NCBI RefSeq assembly: GCF_006783905.1
Contig: NZ_VFPE01000003.1
Span: 227,659 to 291,658, forward strand
DNA length: 64,000 nucleotides
Source: Microbacterium kyungheense
Lineage (GTDB): Bacteria; Actinomycetota; Actinomycetes; Actinomycetales; Microbacteriaceae
Direction: 5' to 3'
In this document: piece by piece, positions 1 to 8,645 of the stretch
Numbering within the stretch: position 1 is the first letter of the stretch
Layout of the letters: the number at the start of each line of letters is the position of its first letter
Position numbers and translations under genes: made by a program
The notes under the pieces: generated by a model
What the model saw: only the letters and a program-made list of their open reading frames with translations
Told to the model about the DNA's origin: nothing
Databases searched by the model: none

Positions 1-1946
1 GCCGTGAGCCCGTGGTCGGACTCCGGCTGCTGCTCCCCGAACGTCACCAGGTCGCGAGTGCGCGCTTCGAGGCCGAGAGAGGCGGCGTCGATCGCCTCGA
101 GCGCGGCCCGCCGTTCGGCGACGGATGCGAGGGCGATCGGCCATGACACGGTGTACCGCGCGTCGTGGATGCCGGAGAACGGCTCCAGCTCGACGTGGCG
201 ACCGTCGGCGGCCCGCACCCGGACGCGCCCCGGCCCCCGCCGCACCGCGCCGTCGAGCGCGTCGGGCGCGAGCACCGGCGTCTGAGCGAGCGGGCGGAGC
301 GGCCCGGTCGCGATGTGGCCCATCCGCGCTCCGCTCCCCCGGTACGCGATGTCGTCGTCGGGGATCCGCTGCGCGAGCACGTCGGGTCCGTCGACGATCC
401 ACGCCCATTCCGAGCCGTCGGCCGGGCGCTCGATGCGGAGCCGACGCGGCAGGGCGAACCGCACGACGGTGGACCCGGCGTCGACCTCGACCACCGCGCG
501 CGTGCCGGCAGGGACGCGGCGGGACGCGGCATCCATCGTCACGACGGCGTCACCGTCGACCCAGTCCGGGATCAGCACCCCGACGCGGGCGCGATGCTCG
601 GCCTCCACCTCGAGCGTGGCGTGCACGACGGAGGCATCGCCCGCGTCGTCGACGGCGAGCACCAGCCGGACCGCCTCGAACCGCGCCCGAGACGGCACGA
701 ACGCGTTCACACGCACCTCGTCCGCGGCCTGCGAGTACACCAGCGCCGCGTGCCGCGCCTGCGCCTCGAACCCCGAGCCCATGCAGCACCAGAAGCCCTC
801 GGCCTCCGGGGAGTAGACGCGGTAGTGCCCGGGGCGCTGCGGCGTGAAGTACACGAGGCCGCCGTGCTCGGGATGCTGCGCAGAGCGCAGGTGGTTGGCC
901 CGGGCACGCTCGGCCCACAGCAGATACGCGTCGTCGCCCGTGAGCAGATGCAGCTCCGCGGCGAGCTTCACCATGTTGTGGGTGTTGCAGGACTCGGGCC
1001 CCTCGCGCGCGATGAACATGCTCGCGAAGCCGGACGGGAAGTGCTCGCGCACGCTGTCGCCGCCGATCGCGGCGCTGCGGTGCCGGGCGACGCGATCGAA
1101 GAACACGCGGGCCGCCGCTCCCTCGCGCGCCTCGACCTCGGGCAGCAGCTCGGGGGCCAGCGCGCGCGTCGCCCGCTCGATCGTCGCGAAGCCGACGGCG
1201 ACCGGGATCTGCGTGTTGGCGTGTAGGCCGTCGAGCTCATCCCGCCCGGCGGCGAGAGGCTCGACGAGCCCTCGGCGCGCGAATCGCCGCGCCAGACGCA
1301 GGTGGGCGGAATCCCCGGTGACCAGCGCAAGCCGCGCGAACGCCTCGGTCATGCCGCCGAACTCGCACTCCAGGATGCGGTCGAACGTCGTGTCGTCGAG
1401 GTCGGCGGCCACGCGCAGCCACCACGCCCCGAGCTCGTCCCGCGCGGCGCGCGCCTCGGGGTCGGCCGTGAACTCGGCCGCGTCGATGAGCCCGGCGAGG
1501 ATCTTGTGCAGGTTGTACAGCGGCACCCAGCGGCCGTTGAGGTGGAACGCGCCCGCGTCCACGCGGCCGGCGCGCAACTCGTCCCACAGCGCCTCACCGT
1601 CGGGCACGCCGCCGACATAGCCGGTGCCGGCCGCGAGCTGGCACTCCCGGATGCCGTCGACGAGCGTCCGCACGAGCGTCGCGGCCGCCGCATCCCCTCC
1701 CGCGGCCAGCGCGCTCGCGGCCGAGAGCACGTGCCCGGCGGTGTGGCCGTCGAGGCCGTCGGACTCCCAGCCGGGATACGTGTCGGCGTGCGCGAGTCCC
1801 GCCTCGCGGCGGAACGGGGCGAGCAGACGCTCGGGGTCGAGTCGCATGAGCGTGGCCGTGACGGTGCGCTGTGCGTCGAGATCGATGCCCGGCTCCAGCC
1901 GCACATGCGTCGACGTCGCGAACGCCGGCGGGACGATGGCGGGCAT
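1..1946 (-). CDS. GH127 beta-L-arabinofuranosidase family protein (3' end cut by window edge)
   Basis: The open frame runs to the left edge without a stop, so only the C-terminal tail is missing (about 648 codons present; family members are usually 630-660 residues). GH127 enzymes release terminal beta-L-arabinofuranose from arabinan or glycoprotein side chains and use a zinc-bound cysteine nucleophile. The zinc-site signatures are visible: PESCNTHNMVK near residue 320 (Glu and Cys ligands) and FWCCMGSGFE near residue 387 (nucleophile/ligand Cys pair). No signal peptide is seen, so it probably acts in the cytoplasm. Of the two adjacent ATGs, the second (1946) is better placed behind AAGGAG; 1949 is the alternative. 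It diverges from a LacI gene across a perfect palindrome. Substrate specificity is inferred from the family. Confidence 0.88.
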   Translation of the reverse strand, partial: MPAIVPPAFATSTHVRLEPGIDLDAQRTVTATLMRLDPERLLAPFRREAGLAHADTYPGWESDGLDGHTAGHVLSAASALAAGGDAAAATLVRTLVDGIRECQLAAGTGYVGGVPDGEALWDELRAGRVDAGAFHLNGRWVPLYNLHKILAGLIDAAEFTADPEARAARDELGAWWLRVAADLDDTTFDRILECEFGGMTEAFARLALVTGDSAHLRLARRFARRGLVEPLAAGRDELDGLHANTQIPVAVGFATIERATRALAPELLPEVEAREGAAARVFFDRVARHRSAAIGGDSVREHFPSGFASMFIAREGPESCNTHNMVKLAAELHLLTGDDAYLLWAERARANHLRSAQHPEHGGLVYFTPQRPGHYRVYSPEAEGFWCCMGSGFEAQARHAALVYSQAADEVRVNAFVPSRARFEAVRLVLAVDDAGDASVVHATLEVEAEHRARVGVLIPDWVDGDAVVTMDAASRRVPAGTRAVVEVDAGSTVVRFALPRRLRIERPADGSEWAWIVDGPDVLAQRIPDDDIAYRGSGARMGHIATGPLRPLAQTPVLAPDALDGAVRRGPGRVRVRAADGRHVELEPFSGIHDARYTVSWPIALASVAERRAALEAIDAASLGLEARTRDLVTFGEQQPESDHGLT

Positions 1947-2006
1947 CATGCTCCTTCGCGAGGGTGCGGCTGCGGGTGCAGATGCGCGGGCAGTGCGGTT
2001 CCCGAT

Positions 2007-2018
2007 GTTACCGGTAAC
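2007..2018. promoter_or_regulatory. LacI-type operator, perfect palindrome
   Basis: GTTACCGGTAAC is a perfect 12-bp palindrome with the central CG typical of LacI-family operators. It lies between the divergent GH127 gene and the LacI gene at 2078, so it could control both. The link to that regulator is inference from position. Confidence 0.6.
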
Positions 2019-2077
2019 GCGGAAATCGCTTCCCGGGCTCGATGGCGCAACCGGACACAGGCTCTAGACTCTGCCCT

Positions 2078-3112
2078 GTGAGCGACTCATCCGCGCCCTC
2101 CCGAGGCGCTGCCACCCTGCACGACGTCGCACGCGAGGCGGGCGTCTCGCTGGCCACCGCGTCGCGGGTGCTGAACGGCTCCACCCGCAAGGTGGCCGAG
2201 AGCTATCGCGAGCGCGTCGAGACCGCCGCCGAGAAGCTCGGCTACACCGCGAACCTGTCAGCGCAGGCCACGGCGCGCGGCACCGCGGCGATCGTCGCAC
2301 TGCTGGTCGCCGACATCGCCGACCCCTACTTCGGACAGCTCGCGTCCGGCGTCGCGCGCGGCGCCGACGAGGCCGGCCTCGTCGTGACGATCGCCATCAC
2401 CGAGCGAGACCCGCAGCGCGAGGTGCGCCTGGTCCGGGCGCTGCGCGGTCAGCGGCCGAGAGGGCTCATCCTGGCGGCATCCCGCACGGAAGGAACCGAC
2501 GCGGTCGGGCTGGCCGGCGAGCTCGAGGCCTTCTCGAACATGGGCGGCCGCGTCGTCGTGGTGGGTCCCGGAGGAGGGACGGCACGCAGCGTCGCGCTCG
2601 ACAACCGCGGCGGCGCGGCGGCGCTGGGCGCCGAGCTGGCACGCCTCGGATATCGCGAGGCGGTCGTGGTCGCGGCCTCCGAGGGGATCCGCACCTCCGA
2701 CGACCGCGTCGCCGGCTTCAGCGAGGGCTTCGGCGCCGGCGGCGGGACGGTGCGCGACGTGCGACGCGGCGGCTTCACCCGCGACGCCGGGTACGAGATC
2801 GCGCAGCGGCTGCTGGCCGACGGGCTGCCCGAAGGGACCCTCGTCTTCGGCATCAGCGACGTGGTCGCGATCGGCATCATGTCGGCGATCCGGGATGCCG
2901 GACGCCAGGTGGGCTCGGACGTCGCGGTCGCGGGGTTCGACGACATCGCGACCGGCCGCGACATCCGCCCGGGCCTCACGACCGTGCACGTCCCGCTGGA
3001 GGAGCTCGGCTACCGCGCCCTGCACGCGGCGACCGATGCGGAGTGGGACGACACCGCACCGCCCCTCGCCCTCGACGTGGTCGTGCGGGGCTCGACCCCG
3101 CCGCGCGGCTGA
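2078..3112 (+). CDS. LacI-family transcriptional regulator
   Basis: A 344-residue LacI repressor. The N-terminal helix-turn-helix reads LHDVAREAGVSLATASRVLN with the usual hinge (KLGYTANLSAQATARG). It is followed by a periplasmic-binding-protein-like effector domain ending in the DVAVAGFDD and GLTTVHVP blocks. GTG at 2078 is chosen because a TAGACT -10 box ends 7 nt upstream, which fits a leaderless transcript; an in-frame ATG at 2042 lies upstream of that box. It diverges from the GH127 gene and is therefore its likely regulator. The inducer is unknown; an arabinose-derived sugar would fit the neighbour. Confidence 0.9.
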   Translation: MSDSSAPSRGAATLHDVAREAGVSLATASRVLNGSTRKVAESYRERVETAAEKLGYTANLSAQATARGTAAIVALLVADIADPYFGQLASGVARGADEAGLVVTIAITERDPQREVRLVRALRGQRPRGLILAASRTEGTDAVGLAGELEAFSNMGGRVVVVGPGGGTARSVALDNRGGAAALGAELARLGYREAVVVAASEGIRTSDDRVAGFSEGFGAGGGTVRDVRRGGFTRDAGYEIAQRLLADGLPEGTLVFGISDVVAIGIMSAIRDAGRQVGSDVAVAGFDDIATGRDIRPGLTTVHVPLEELGYRALHAATDAEWDDTAPPLALDVVVRGSTPPRG

Positions 3113-3121
3113 GGGTTCCAC

Positions 3122-3135
3122 AGGAAGCGTTTCCT
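3122..3135. promoter_or_regulatory. LacI-type operator upstream of second LacI gene
   Basis: AGGAAGCGTTTCCT is a near-perfect 14-bp dyad with a central CG. It precedes a TAGGCT-like -10 element and the ribosome site of the LacI gene at 3170, which suggests autoregulation. It resembles the box at 4226-4237. Confidence 0.55.
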
Positions 3136-3169
3136 GCCCGGCTAGGCTGAGCCGACCGGAAGGAGACGC

Positions 3170-4174
3170 ATGACCCGACGCAACGACGGCGCGACCCGCG
3201 TCACGATCGCCGACGTCGCCGCGCGGGCCGGAGTGTCGCTGTCGACCGTGTCGCGCGCGCTCAACGGCAATCCGACGGTGGATCCCGCACTCGCCGAGCG
3301 GGTGAAGGATGCCGCTGCCGCCCTGGACTACACCGCGAGCCCCGTCGCCCGCAGCCTTGTGCTCGGGCGCACGCAGACGGTCGCGGTGGTGGTGCCTGAC
3401 CTCGGCAACCCCACCTTCCAAGAGATCCTGCGCGGACTCAGCCGCGCGGCCGCGGCCGACGACTACCACGTGCTCGTGGCGGACTCGGCGGAGTCCGTCG
3501 ACGAGGAGCGCGTGCTCGCGGGCACCACCCGCCGCCGCACCGACGGCGTGATCCTGTGCGCGCCGCGCCTGCCGCAGGACGAGCTCGATCGCCTGGTCGG
3601 AGGCCTGCGCCCGGTCGTGCTGATCAACCGCAGCGCCGGTGAGGCGCCGTCGGTGCGCGCCGACTACCGCAGCGCGCTGACGGCCGAGCTGGAGCACCTG
3701 CACGATCTCGGACACCGTCGCGTCGTGTATCTCGCCGGCGCCGCCGGCAGTGTCGCCAACGCCGCGCGCCTCGACGCGATCGCGGAGTTCGTCGCCGCCC
3801 ACCCCGACACCCAGGTGTCGGAGATCCCGTGCGGCGTCGACTTCGAAGCGGGGGCCGAGGCGGGTGCGGCGGTGCTGGCGTCCGGCGCGACGGCGGCCCT
3901 CGCCTTCAACGACCTCGTGGCGATGGGCCTGCTCAGCGCGGTGCAGGAGAGTGGATGCCGCATCCCGGCCGATCTGTCGATCGTCGGCTTCGACGACATC
4001 CCGTTCGCCCGGTACACCACGCCGCCGCTGACGACCGCCGCGGTTCCGGCGGCAGAGCTCGGCGCCCAGGCGTGGGCGCGCATGCACGACCTGCTGGAGG
4101 GCGCCGAGCCGGGGCATCCGCTCACCCTCCGCCCCGAGCTCACGGTGCGCGGCTCGACCGGCCCGGCGGCCTGA
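3170..4174 (+). CDS. LacI-family transcriptional regulator, probable regulator of the oxidative sugar operon
   Basis: A 334-residue LacI repressor with an N-terminal helix-turn-helix (TIADVAARAGVSLSTVSRAL, residues about 12-31), hinge, and sugar-binding domain (SIVGFDDIPFARYTTPPLTT near the C-terminus). ATG 3170 sits behind a good GGAAGGAG site. It lies directly upstream of the operon that starts at 4250. An operator-like GAAAACGTTTCC overlaps that operon's transcription start, and a related dyad precedes the regulator itself. Control of the downstream dehydrogenase/dehydratase operon is therefore the simplest reading. The effector is unknown. Confidence 0.9.
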   Translation: MTRRNDGATRVTIADVAARAGVSLSTVSRALNGNPTVDPALAERVKDAAAALDYTASPVARSLVLGRTQTVAVVVPDLGNPTFQEILRGLSRAAAADDYHVLVADSAESVDEERVLAGTTRRRTDGVILCAPRLPQDELDRLVGGLRPVVLINRSAGEAPSVRADYRSALTAELEHLHDLGHRRVVYLAGAAGSVANAARLDAIAEFVAAHPDTQVSEIPCGVDFEAGAEAGAAVLASGATAALAFNDLVAMGLLSAVQESGCRIPADLSIVGFDDIPFARYTTPPLTTAAVPAAELGAQAWARMHDLLEGAEPGHPLTLRPELTVRGSTGPAA

Positions 4175-4217
4175 CCCAGGAGTCGCCAAGCGAGGAACCG
4201 CTTTCTCTCTTCCGTGG

Positions 4218-4245
4218 TAGTCTGAGAAAACGTTTCCTGAAGGAG
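4218..4245 (+). promoter_or_regulatory. Operon promoter with overlapping LacI-type operator
   Basis: TAGTCT (4218-4223) is a plausible -10 box. GAAAACGTTTCC (4226-4237) covers the expected transcription start, and AAGGAG (4240-4245) is the ribosome site for the ATG at 4250. A repressor on this box would block initiation. The 16 bases AGAAAACGTTTCCTGA recur upstream of the binding-protein gene at 40136. Confidence 0.6.
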
Positions 4246-4249
4246 TGAG

Positions 4250-5599
4250 ATGAGCCATCGCCGGTATGCCCTCGTCGGTGCAGGTCACCGCGCCCAGATG
4301 TACGTCGAGGCGATCATCGGTCGCTACGCGGACGACGCCGCCCTGGTGGCGATCTGCGAGCCGAACCCGGTGCGCGCGCAGTACTACGTGGACCGCGTGA
4401 CCGAGGCGGGTCACCGCGCGCCGGCGGTCTACGGGCCCGACGATCTGGAGGCGATGGTCCGCGACCAGCAGGTCGACCGTGTCGTCGTCTGTGCGCGCGA
4501 CGACCTGCACGCCCCGCTCATCGTCCGGTCGCTGGATGCCGGCGCCGACGTCGTGGTCGAGAAGCCCCTCACGATCGACGGGCCGAGCGCCGCGGCGATC
4601 GAGGATGCGATCGACCGCACCGGCCGCGAGGTCGTCATCACGTTCAACTACCGGTACTCGCCGCGCAATTCGGCGCTGCGCCAGGTGATCCAGGACGGCA
4701 CGATCGGCGAGGTCACCTCCGTCGACTTCTCGTGGGTGCTCGACACCAAGCACGGTGCGGACTACTTCCGCCGCTGGCACCGCGAGAAGGAGCACTCGGG
4801 AGGCCTGCTCGTCCACAAGGCCAGCCACCACTTCGACCTCGTCAACTGGTGGATCCGGTCGGCCCCGCGCCGGGTGTACGCGTCGGGCGGGCTGCGGTTC
4901 TACGGCGCCGACAACGCCGCCGCCCGCGGCCTCGGCGATCGTCCCGCCCGCGGCACCCATGACGGTGGCGACGCCTTCGAGCTCGACCTGCGCGACGATG
5001 CGCGGCTGAAGGCGCTGTACCTCGACGCCGAGCAGCACGACGGTTACCTGCGTGACCGCGACGTGTTCGGCGAGGGCATCACCATCGAAGACAATCTCGC
5101 GCTCGTCGTCGACTACGCCTCCGGCGCGACGCTCAGCTACTCCCTCAACGCGCACTCGCCGTGGGAGGGCTACCGCGTCGCGGTCAACGGCACCCTCGGC
5201 CGCGCCGAGCTGGAGGTCGTCGAGCGCGGCGCCGTGCTGGCCGACGAGGGCCTGCACCCCGTGCTCGATCCGTCGGCCGTGCACGCCGGCGCGTCCGGGT
5301 CGCTGCGTCCCGCGGGCGAGCGCCTCGTCGTGCAGAAGCACTGGGAGGCCGCGTACGAGGTTCCCATCATCAGCGGCGACGGCGGTCACGGCGGCGGAGA
5401 CGCCCTGCTGCTGGCCGATGTCTTCGAAGGGCCCGGCGACGACCCGCTGGCCCGCCCCGCGGACTGGCGCGACGGCGTGCGCTCCATCGCCGTCGGCATC
5501 GCCGGAAACCGGTCGCTCGAGACCGGCCTGCCCGTCCAGGTCGCCGACCTCGGCATCCGCTTCCTCGCGTCGGGCGCCGCAGCGGCGGTCCGAGGATGA
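4250..5599 (+). CDS. Gfo/Idh/MocA-family NAD(P)-dependent dehydrogenase
   Basis: A 449-residue oxidoreductase with an N-terminal Rossmann fold (VGAGHRA, residues 9-15), the family EKP motif at 104-106, and a substrate-binding half holding HKASHHFDLVNW (residues 189-200) with likely catalytic histidines and aspartate. Such enzymes oxidise or reduce sugars, glycosides or inositols at C1 or C3. It is the first gene of an operon whose other members oxidise and dehydrate a sugar acid, so it may carry out the first oxidation or act on a glycoside. Its stop overlaps the next start (ATGA). The exact substrate is not deducible from sequence. Confidence 0.85.
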   Translation: MSHRRYALVGAGHRAQMYVEAIIGRYADDAALVAICEPNPVRAQYYVDRVTEAGHRAPAVYGPDDLEAMVRDQQVDRVVVCARDDLHAPLIVRSLDAGADVVVEKPLTIDGPSAAAIEDAIDRTGREVVITFNYRYSPRNSALRQVIQDGTIGEVTSVDFSWVLDTKHGADYFRRWHREKEHSGGLLVHKASHHFDLVNWWIRSAPRRVYASGGLRFYGADNAAARGLGDRPARGTHDGGDAFELDLRDDARLKALYLDAEQHDGYLRDRDVFGEGITIEDNLALVVDYASGATLSYSLNAHSPWEGYRVAVNGTLGRAELEVVERGAVLADEGLHPVLDPSAVHAGASGSLRPAGERLVVQKHWEAAYEVPIISGDGGHGGGDALLLADVFEGPGDDPLARPADWRDGVRSIAVGIAGNRSLETGLPVQVADLGIRFLASGAAAAVRG

Positions 5600-6576
5600 C
5601 CCGCATCGCCGTCACCGGCGGCGCCGGCCGCCTCGGTCGGAGCCTCGTCGCCGGGCTCGCGGCATCCGGGCACGACCTGGTCTCGCTCGATCGCGCCGTC
5701 TCTGACGCCCCCGAGCTCGCCGGCGTCGAGCAGGTCGCCATCGACCTGAGCGACGCGGATGCCACGGTCCAGACGCTCGCCGGCACGCGCGCCGACGCGC
5801 TCATCCACCTCGCCGCGATCGCCGTGCCGTTCAGCGCACCCGAGGACGTCATCATGCGCACGAACGCCGGGCTCGCCGTCTCGGTGCTGGGCGGAGCGGT
5901 GAAGGCCGGCATCCGCCGAGTCGTCGCGGCATCGAGCCCCACCGTGCTCGGCTACGGTGCTCCGACCGGCTGGGTCCCCGACCGCTTCCCGCTCGACGAG
6001 AGCACCCCGGCGCGGCCTTGGAACGCGTACGCACTGTCGAAGCTGCTCATCGAGCAGACGATCGCCATGCTCGCACGCCAGACCGGCGACGCGACGCGGT
6101 TCGCGGCGTTCCGCCCCTGCTACGTCATCGCCCCCGAGGAATGGGCCGGCGCGCTCACCCAGCAGGGCCACACCGTGCGCGAACGGCTCGACGACCCCGC
6201 ACTGTCGGCGCCGGCGATCTTCAACTACGTCGACGCGCGCGACGTCGCGGTGTTCGCCGACACGCTGCTGGCGGCGCTCCCCGAGATCCCGAACGGCGAG
6301 ACGTTCTTCGTCGCCGCCGACGACGCGCTGGCCCGCGAGCCCCTCGCCGAGCTCGTGCCCCGCTTCTACCCGGGCACCGAAGAGGTCGCCGCGGTGCTCA
6401 CGGGCACGACCCCGGCGTTCTCGAACGCGAAGGCCCGCGACGTGCTGGGCTGGCGTCCCGCGCACTCGTGGCGCGGCGAGCTCCGCGACGCTCCGACAGG
6501 CCCAGCGACCGCGACTGATTCGGTGACCGCGACCGATCCCCTCCCCGACCTCGCCCGAAAGGACGTGCTGGCGTGA
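5596..6576 (+). CDS. NAD-dependent epimerase/dehydratase-family dehydrogenase (SDR)
   Basis: A 326-residue extended SDR. The glycine-rich TGGAGRLG lies at residues 7-14, with LIHLAAIAVP, and the catalytic YxxxK is Y145/K149 (NAYALSKL). The start overlaps the preceding stop by four bases. Beside a KdgD-like dehydratase and a semialdehyde dehydrogenase, a uronate- or aldose-dehydrogenase role (sugar to aldonolactone) is attractive, but ordinary epimerase activity cannot be excluded. The last roughly 25 residues (TGPATATDSVTATDP) are low-complexity and probably dispensable. The stop overlaps the next gene's GTG. Confidence 0.8.
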   Translation: MTRIAVTGGAGRLGRSLVAGLAASGHDLVSLDRAVSDAPELAGVEQVAIDLSDADATVQTLAGTRADALIHLAAIAVPFSAPEDVIMRTNAGLAVSVLGGAVKAGIRRVVAASSPTVLGYGAPTGWVPDRFPLDESTPARPWNAYALSKLLIEQTIAMLARQTGDATRFAAFRPCYVIAPEEWAGALTQQGHTVRERLDDPALSAPAIFNYVDARDVAVFADTLLAALPEIPNGETFFVAADDALAREPLAELVPRFYPGTEEVAAVLTGTTPAFSNAKARDVLGWRPAHSWRGELRDAPTGPATATDSVTATDPLPDLARKDVLA

Positions 6577-7472
6577 ACTTCGACGGCATCCTCTTCTTCC
6601 CCGTCACCCCCTTCGACGCGCAGGACCGCGTCGACGAGGACCTGCTGCGGCAGCACCTCGAGACCACGCTCGCGCACGCGCCGGGCGGCGTGTTCCCGGC
6701 GTGCGGCACGGGCGAGTTCCACGCGCTGTCGACCGAGGAGGCGACCCGTGTCGTGCAGGTCGCGACCGAGACCGTCGCCGGGCGCGTGCCCGTCGTCGCG
6801 GGCACCGGCGGTCCGCTCGGGCACGCGAAGGCACTCGCCCGCGCGGCCGCCGACGCCGGAGCCGACGCGCTGCTGGTGCTGCCGCCCTACCTCGTCTCGG
6901 GTCCGCAGGCGGGGCTCGTGGCGTACGTCGAGGCGGTGGCCGCGGCATCCGATCTTCCCGTCGTGATCTATCACCGCGCCAACGCGCAGTTCTCGGCCGA
7001 CTCGGTGCGCCGCCTCGCGCAGAACCCGAAGGTCGCGGGCTTCAAGGACGGCGTGGGCGACGTCGGCCTCGCGCAGCAGATCGTGCGGGCGGTCGCCGCC
7101 GAGGGGCGCGACGACTTCGCGTTCTTCAACGGCCTGCTCACCGCCGAGCTGACGCAGGGCGCCTATCGCGGCATCGGCATCCCGCTGTACTCGTCGGCGG
7201 CGTTCGCCATGATCCCCGAGGTGGCGAACGCGTACTACCGCGCGTATGTCGCCGGCGACGAGGACCACCGCAACGCCCTGCTCGACGGCTTCTACTCGCC
7301 GCTCGTGCGCCTGCGCGACGAGACGCCCGGCTTCGGCGTCTCGCTCATCAAGACGGGTCTGCGCCTGGGCGGCCTGCCCGTCGGCTCGGTGCGCGCACCG
7401 CTGGTCGACCCGACCCCCGCGCAGCAGGACCGGCTCGCCGAGATCCTGGCCGCTGGACGGGCGCTGCTGTGA
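6573..7472 (+). CDS. kdgD: 5-dehydro-4-deoxyglucarate dehydratase-like (DHDPS superfamily)
   Basis: A 299-residue member of the dihydrodipicolinate synthase superfamily. K158 in VAGFKDGVGD is the Schiff-base lysine, Y133 (VIYHRANA) the usual partner tyrosine, and GTGEF (45-49) replaces the GTTGE substrate loop, as in KdgD-type enzymes. KdgD dehydrates and decarboxylates 5-keto-4-deoxyglucarate to 2-oxoglutarate semialdehyde. The related 2-keto-3-deoxy-L-arabonate dehydratase yields the same product without decarboxylation. GTG 6573 overlaps the previous stop. The semialdehyde dehydrogenase at 8646 would complete the route. Which of the two substrates is used remains open. Confidence 0.8.
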   Translation: MNFDGILFFPVTPFDAQDRVDEDLLRQHLETTLAHAPGGVFPACGTGEFHALSTEEATRVVQVATETVAGRVPVVAGTGGPLGHAKALARAAADAGADALLVLPPYLVSGPQAGLVAYVEAVAAASDLPVVIYHRANAQFSADSVRRLAQNPKVAGFKDGVGDVGLAQQIVRAVAAEGRDDFAFFNGLLTAELTQGAYRGIGIPLYSSAAFAMIPEVANAYYRAYVAGDEDHRNALLDGFYSPLVRLRDETPGFGVSLIKTGLRLGGLPVGSVRAPLVDPTPAQQDRLAEILAAGRALL

Positions 7473-8602
7473 CGAGTGCGTCGGTGGATGCCGCGGGCGC
7501 GGCCTTCGACGCCGGCCCGACGATCGCCCGCTTCGAGGCGCGGCTGCTGCGGGTCCCGCTGACACGGCCGTGGGCCGCCGACGTCACGTCGGTGGGCGTC
7601 GTCGCGACGCACGTGGTCCGATCGGACGGCGCGGAGGGCTGGGGCTTCTCGTGGACCCCGCAGATCGGCGCCGAGGCGGTGCACGCGCTGCTCGCCCATG
7701 ACATCGCGGCCTTCGCGCTGGGCCGGTCCGCCGACCCCGGGTCGGAATGGCTCCCCCTGTGGCAGCACCTCCACGAGGCCGGCGGCGGCGGCATCACGAC
7801 GATCGCGATGGCCGGGCTGAACCTGGCCCTGTGGGATGCCGCCGTCCGGGCTCACGGAACCTCGCTGTCGGGATTCCTCGGCGCGCAGCGCGACAGCGTG
7901 CGCGCGTACGGCTCGGGCGTGAACCTGCATTACAGCATCGACGAGCTCGTCGCCCAGGTACGCCGCTGGGTGGACGCGGGCTACGAGGCGGTGAAGGTCA
8001 AGGTGGGCAAGCCCGATGTCGCCGAAGACCTCGACCGCATGCGGGCCGTGCGGGAGGTTCTGGGTCCCGAGCGAGCGCTCATGATCGACGCGAACCAGCG
8101 GTGGGAGCTCGACCGGGCGACACGCTCCCTCGAGGTGCTCGCCGAGGTCTCGCCCGCCTGGATCGAGGAGCCGCTGCGGGCAGACGACCTGTACGGGCAC
8201 GTCGAGCTGGCGCGCCGGCTGGCGGTCTCCAGCGGAACACCGATCGCCGTCGGCGAGAACCTGCACACCACCTATCGCTTCGACGACTTCCTGCGCACGG
8301 GCGCCGCCCAGATCGTGCAGCCCAACGTCGTGCGGGTCGGCGGCATCACGCCGTTCCTCGGCATCGCCGCGATCGCGGCCGAGTATGGAGCCGCCCTGCA
8401 CCCTCACCTGCTTCCCGAGCTCTCGGGGCAGCTCGCGCTCACCCTTCTCGCCGTCGCCGGGGTTCCCGCGCCGATGGCAGAGGACGTCGAGGATGCCGGC
8501 TTCGGCGCGCTCGGCGCCCTCGCCGATCCGTCGCCCGTGCGCATCGTCGACGCCACCCTCACCGAGACGCCGCACGCAGGCCTCGGCCTCCGCTTCCGCT
8601 GA
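7469..8602 (+). CDS. Enolase-superfamily sugar-acid dehydratase (mandelate racemase/MLE type)
   Basis: A 377-residue two-domain enolase-superfamily protein. Visible catalytic elements are the KVK pair (K176/K178), metal ligands D207 (MIDANQ), E233/E234 (WIEEPL) and E263 (VGEN), and a catalytic histidine in HPHLLPE (H311/H313). That set fits acid-sugar dehydratases. It overlaps kdgD by four bases (GTG 7469 in GTGA) and would supply the keto-deoxy acid that KdgD acts on. The acid could be L-arabonate, glucarate, galactarate or similar; specificity is inferred only from neighbours. Confidence 0.82.
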   Translation: MTSASVDAAGAAFDAGPTIARFEARLLRVPLTRPWAADVTSVGVVATHVVRSDGAEGWGFSWTPQIGAEAVHALLAHDIAAFALGRSADPGSEWLPLWQHLHEAGGGGITTIAMAGLNLALWDAAVRAHGTSLSGFLGAQRDSVRAYGSGVNLHYSIDELVAQVRRWVDAGYEAVKVKVGKPDVAEDLDRMRAVREVLGPERALMIDANQRWELDRATRSLEVLAEVSPAWIEEPLRADDLYGHVELARRLAVSSGTPIAVGENLHTTYRFDDFLRTGAAQIVQPNVVRVGGITPFLGIAAIAAEYGAALHPHLLPELSGQLALTLLAVAGVPAPMAEDVEDAGFGALGALADPSPVRIVDATLTETPHAGLGLRFR

Positions 8603-8645
8603 CCCCGCTCCCCGCACCTCGTCTGCTCCCCGCAAAGGACACACC

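Noticed and set aside
2258..5389. A 1043-codon open frame on the minus strand
   Set aside because: It lies opposite two LacI genes and a Gfo/Idh gene whose motifs are intact. Its composition (R, G, A, D, H, V) is the usual antisense shadow in high-GC DNA.
4250..5599. The Gfo/Idh protein as the missing apiose dehydrogenase ApsD
   Set aside because: The family is right and a shared LacI box exists, but it lies 36 kb away in an operon ending in 2-oxoglutarate. The SDR within the apionate-type operon is the nearer candidate, though this is not excluded.
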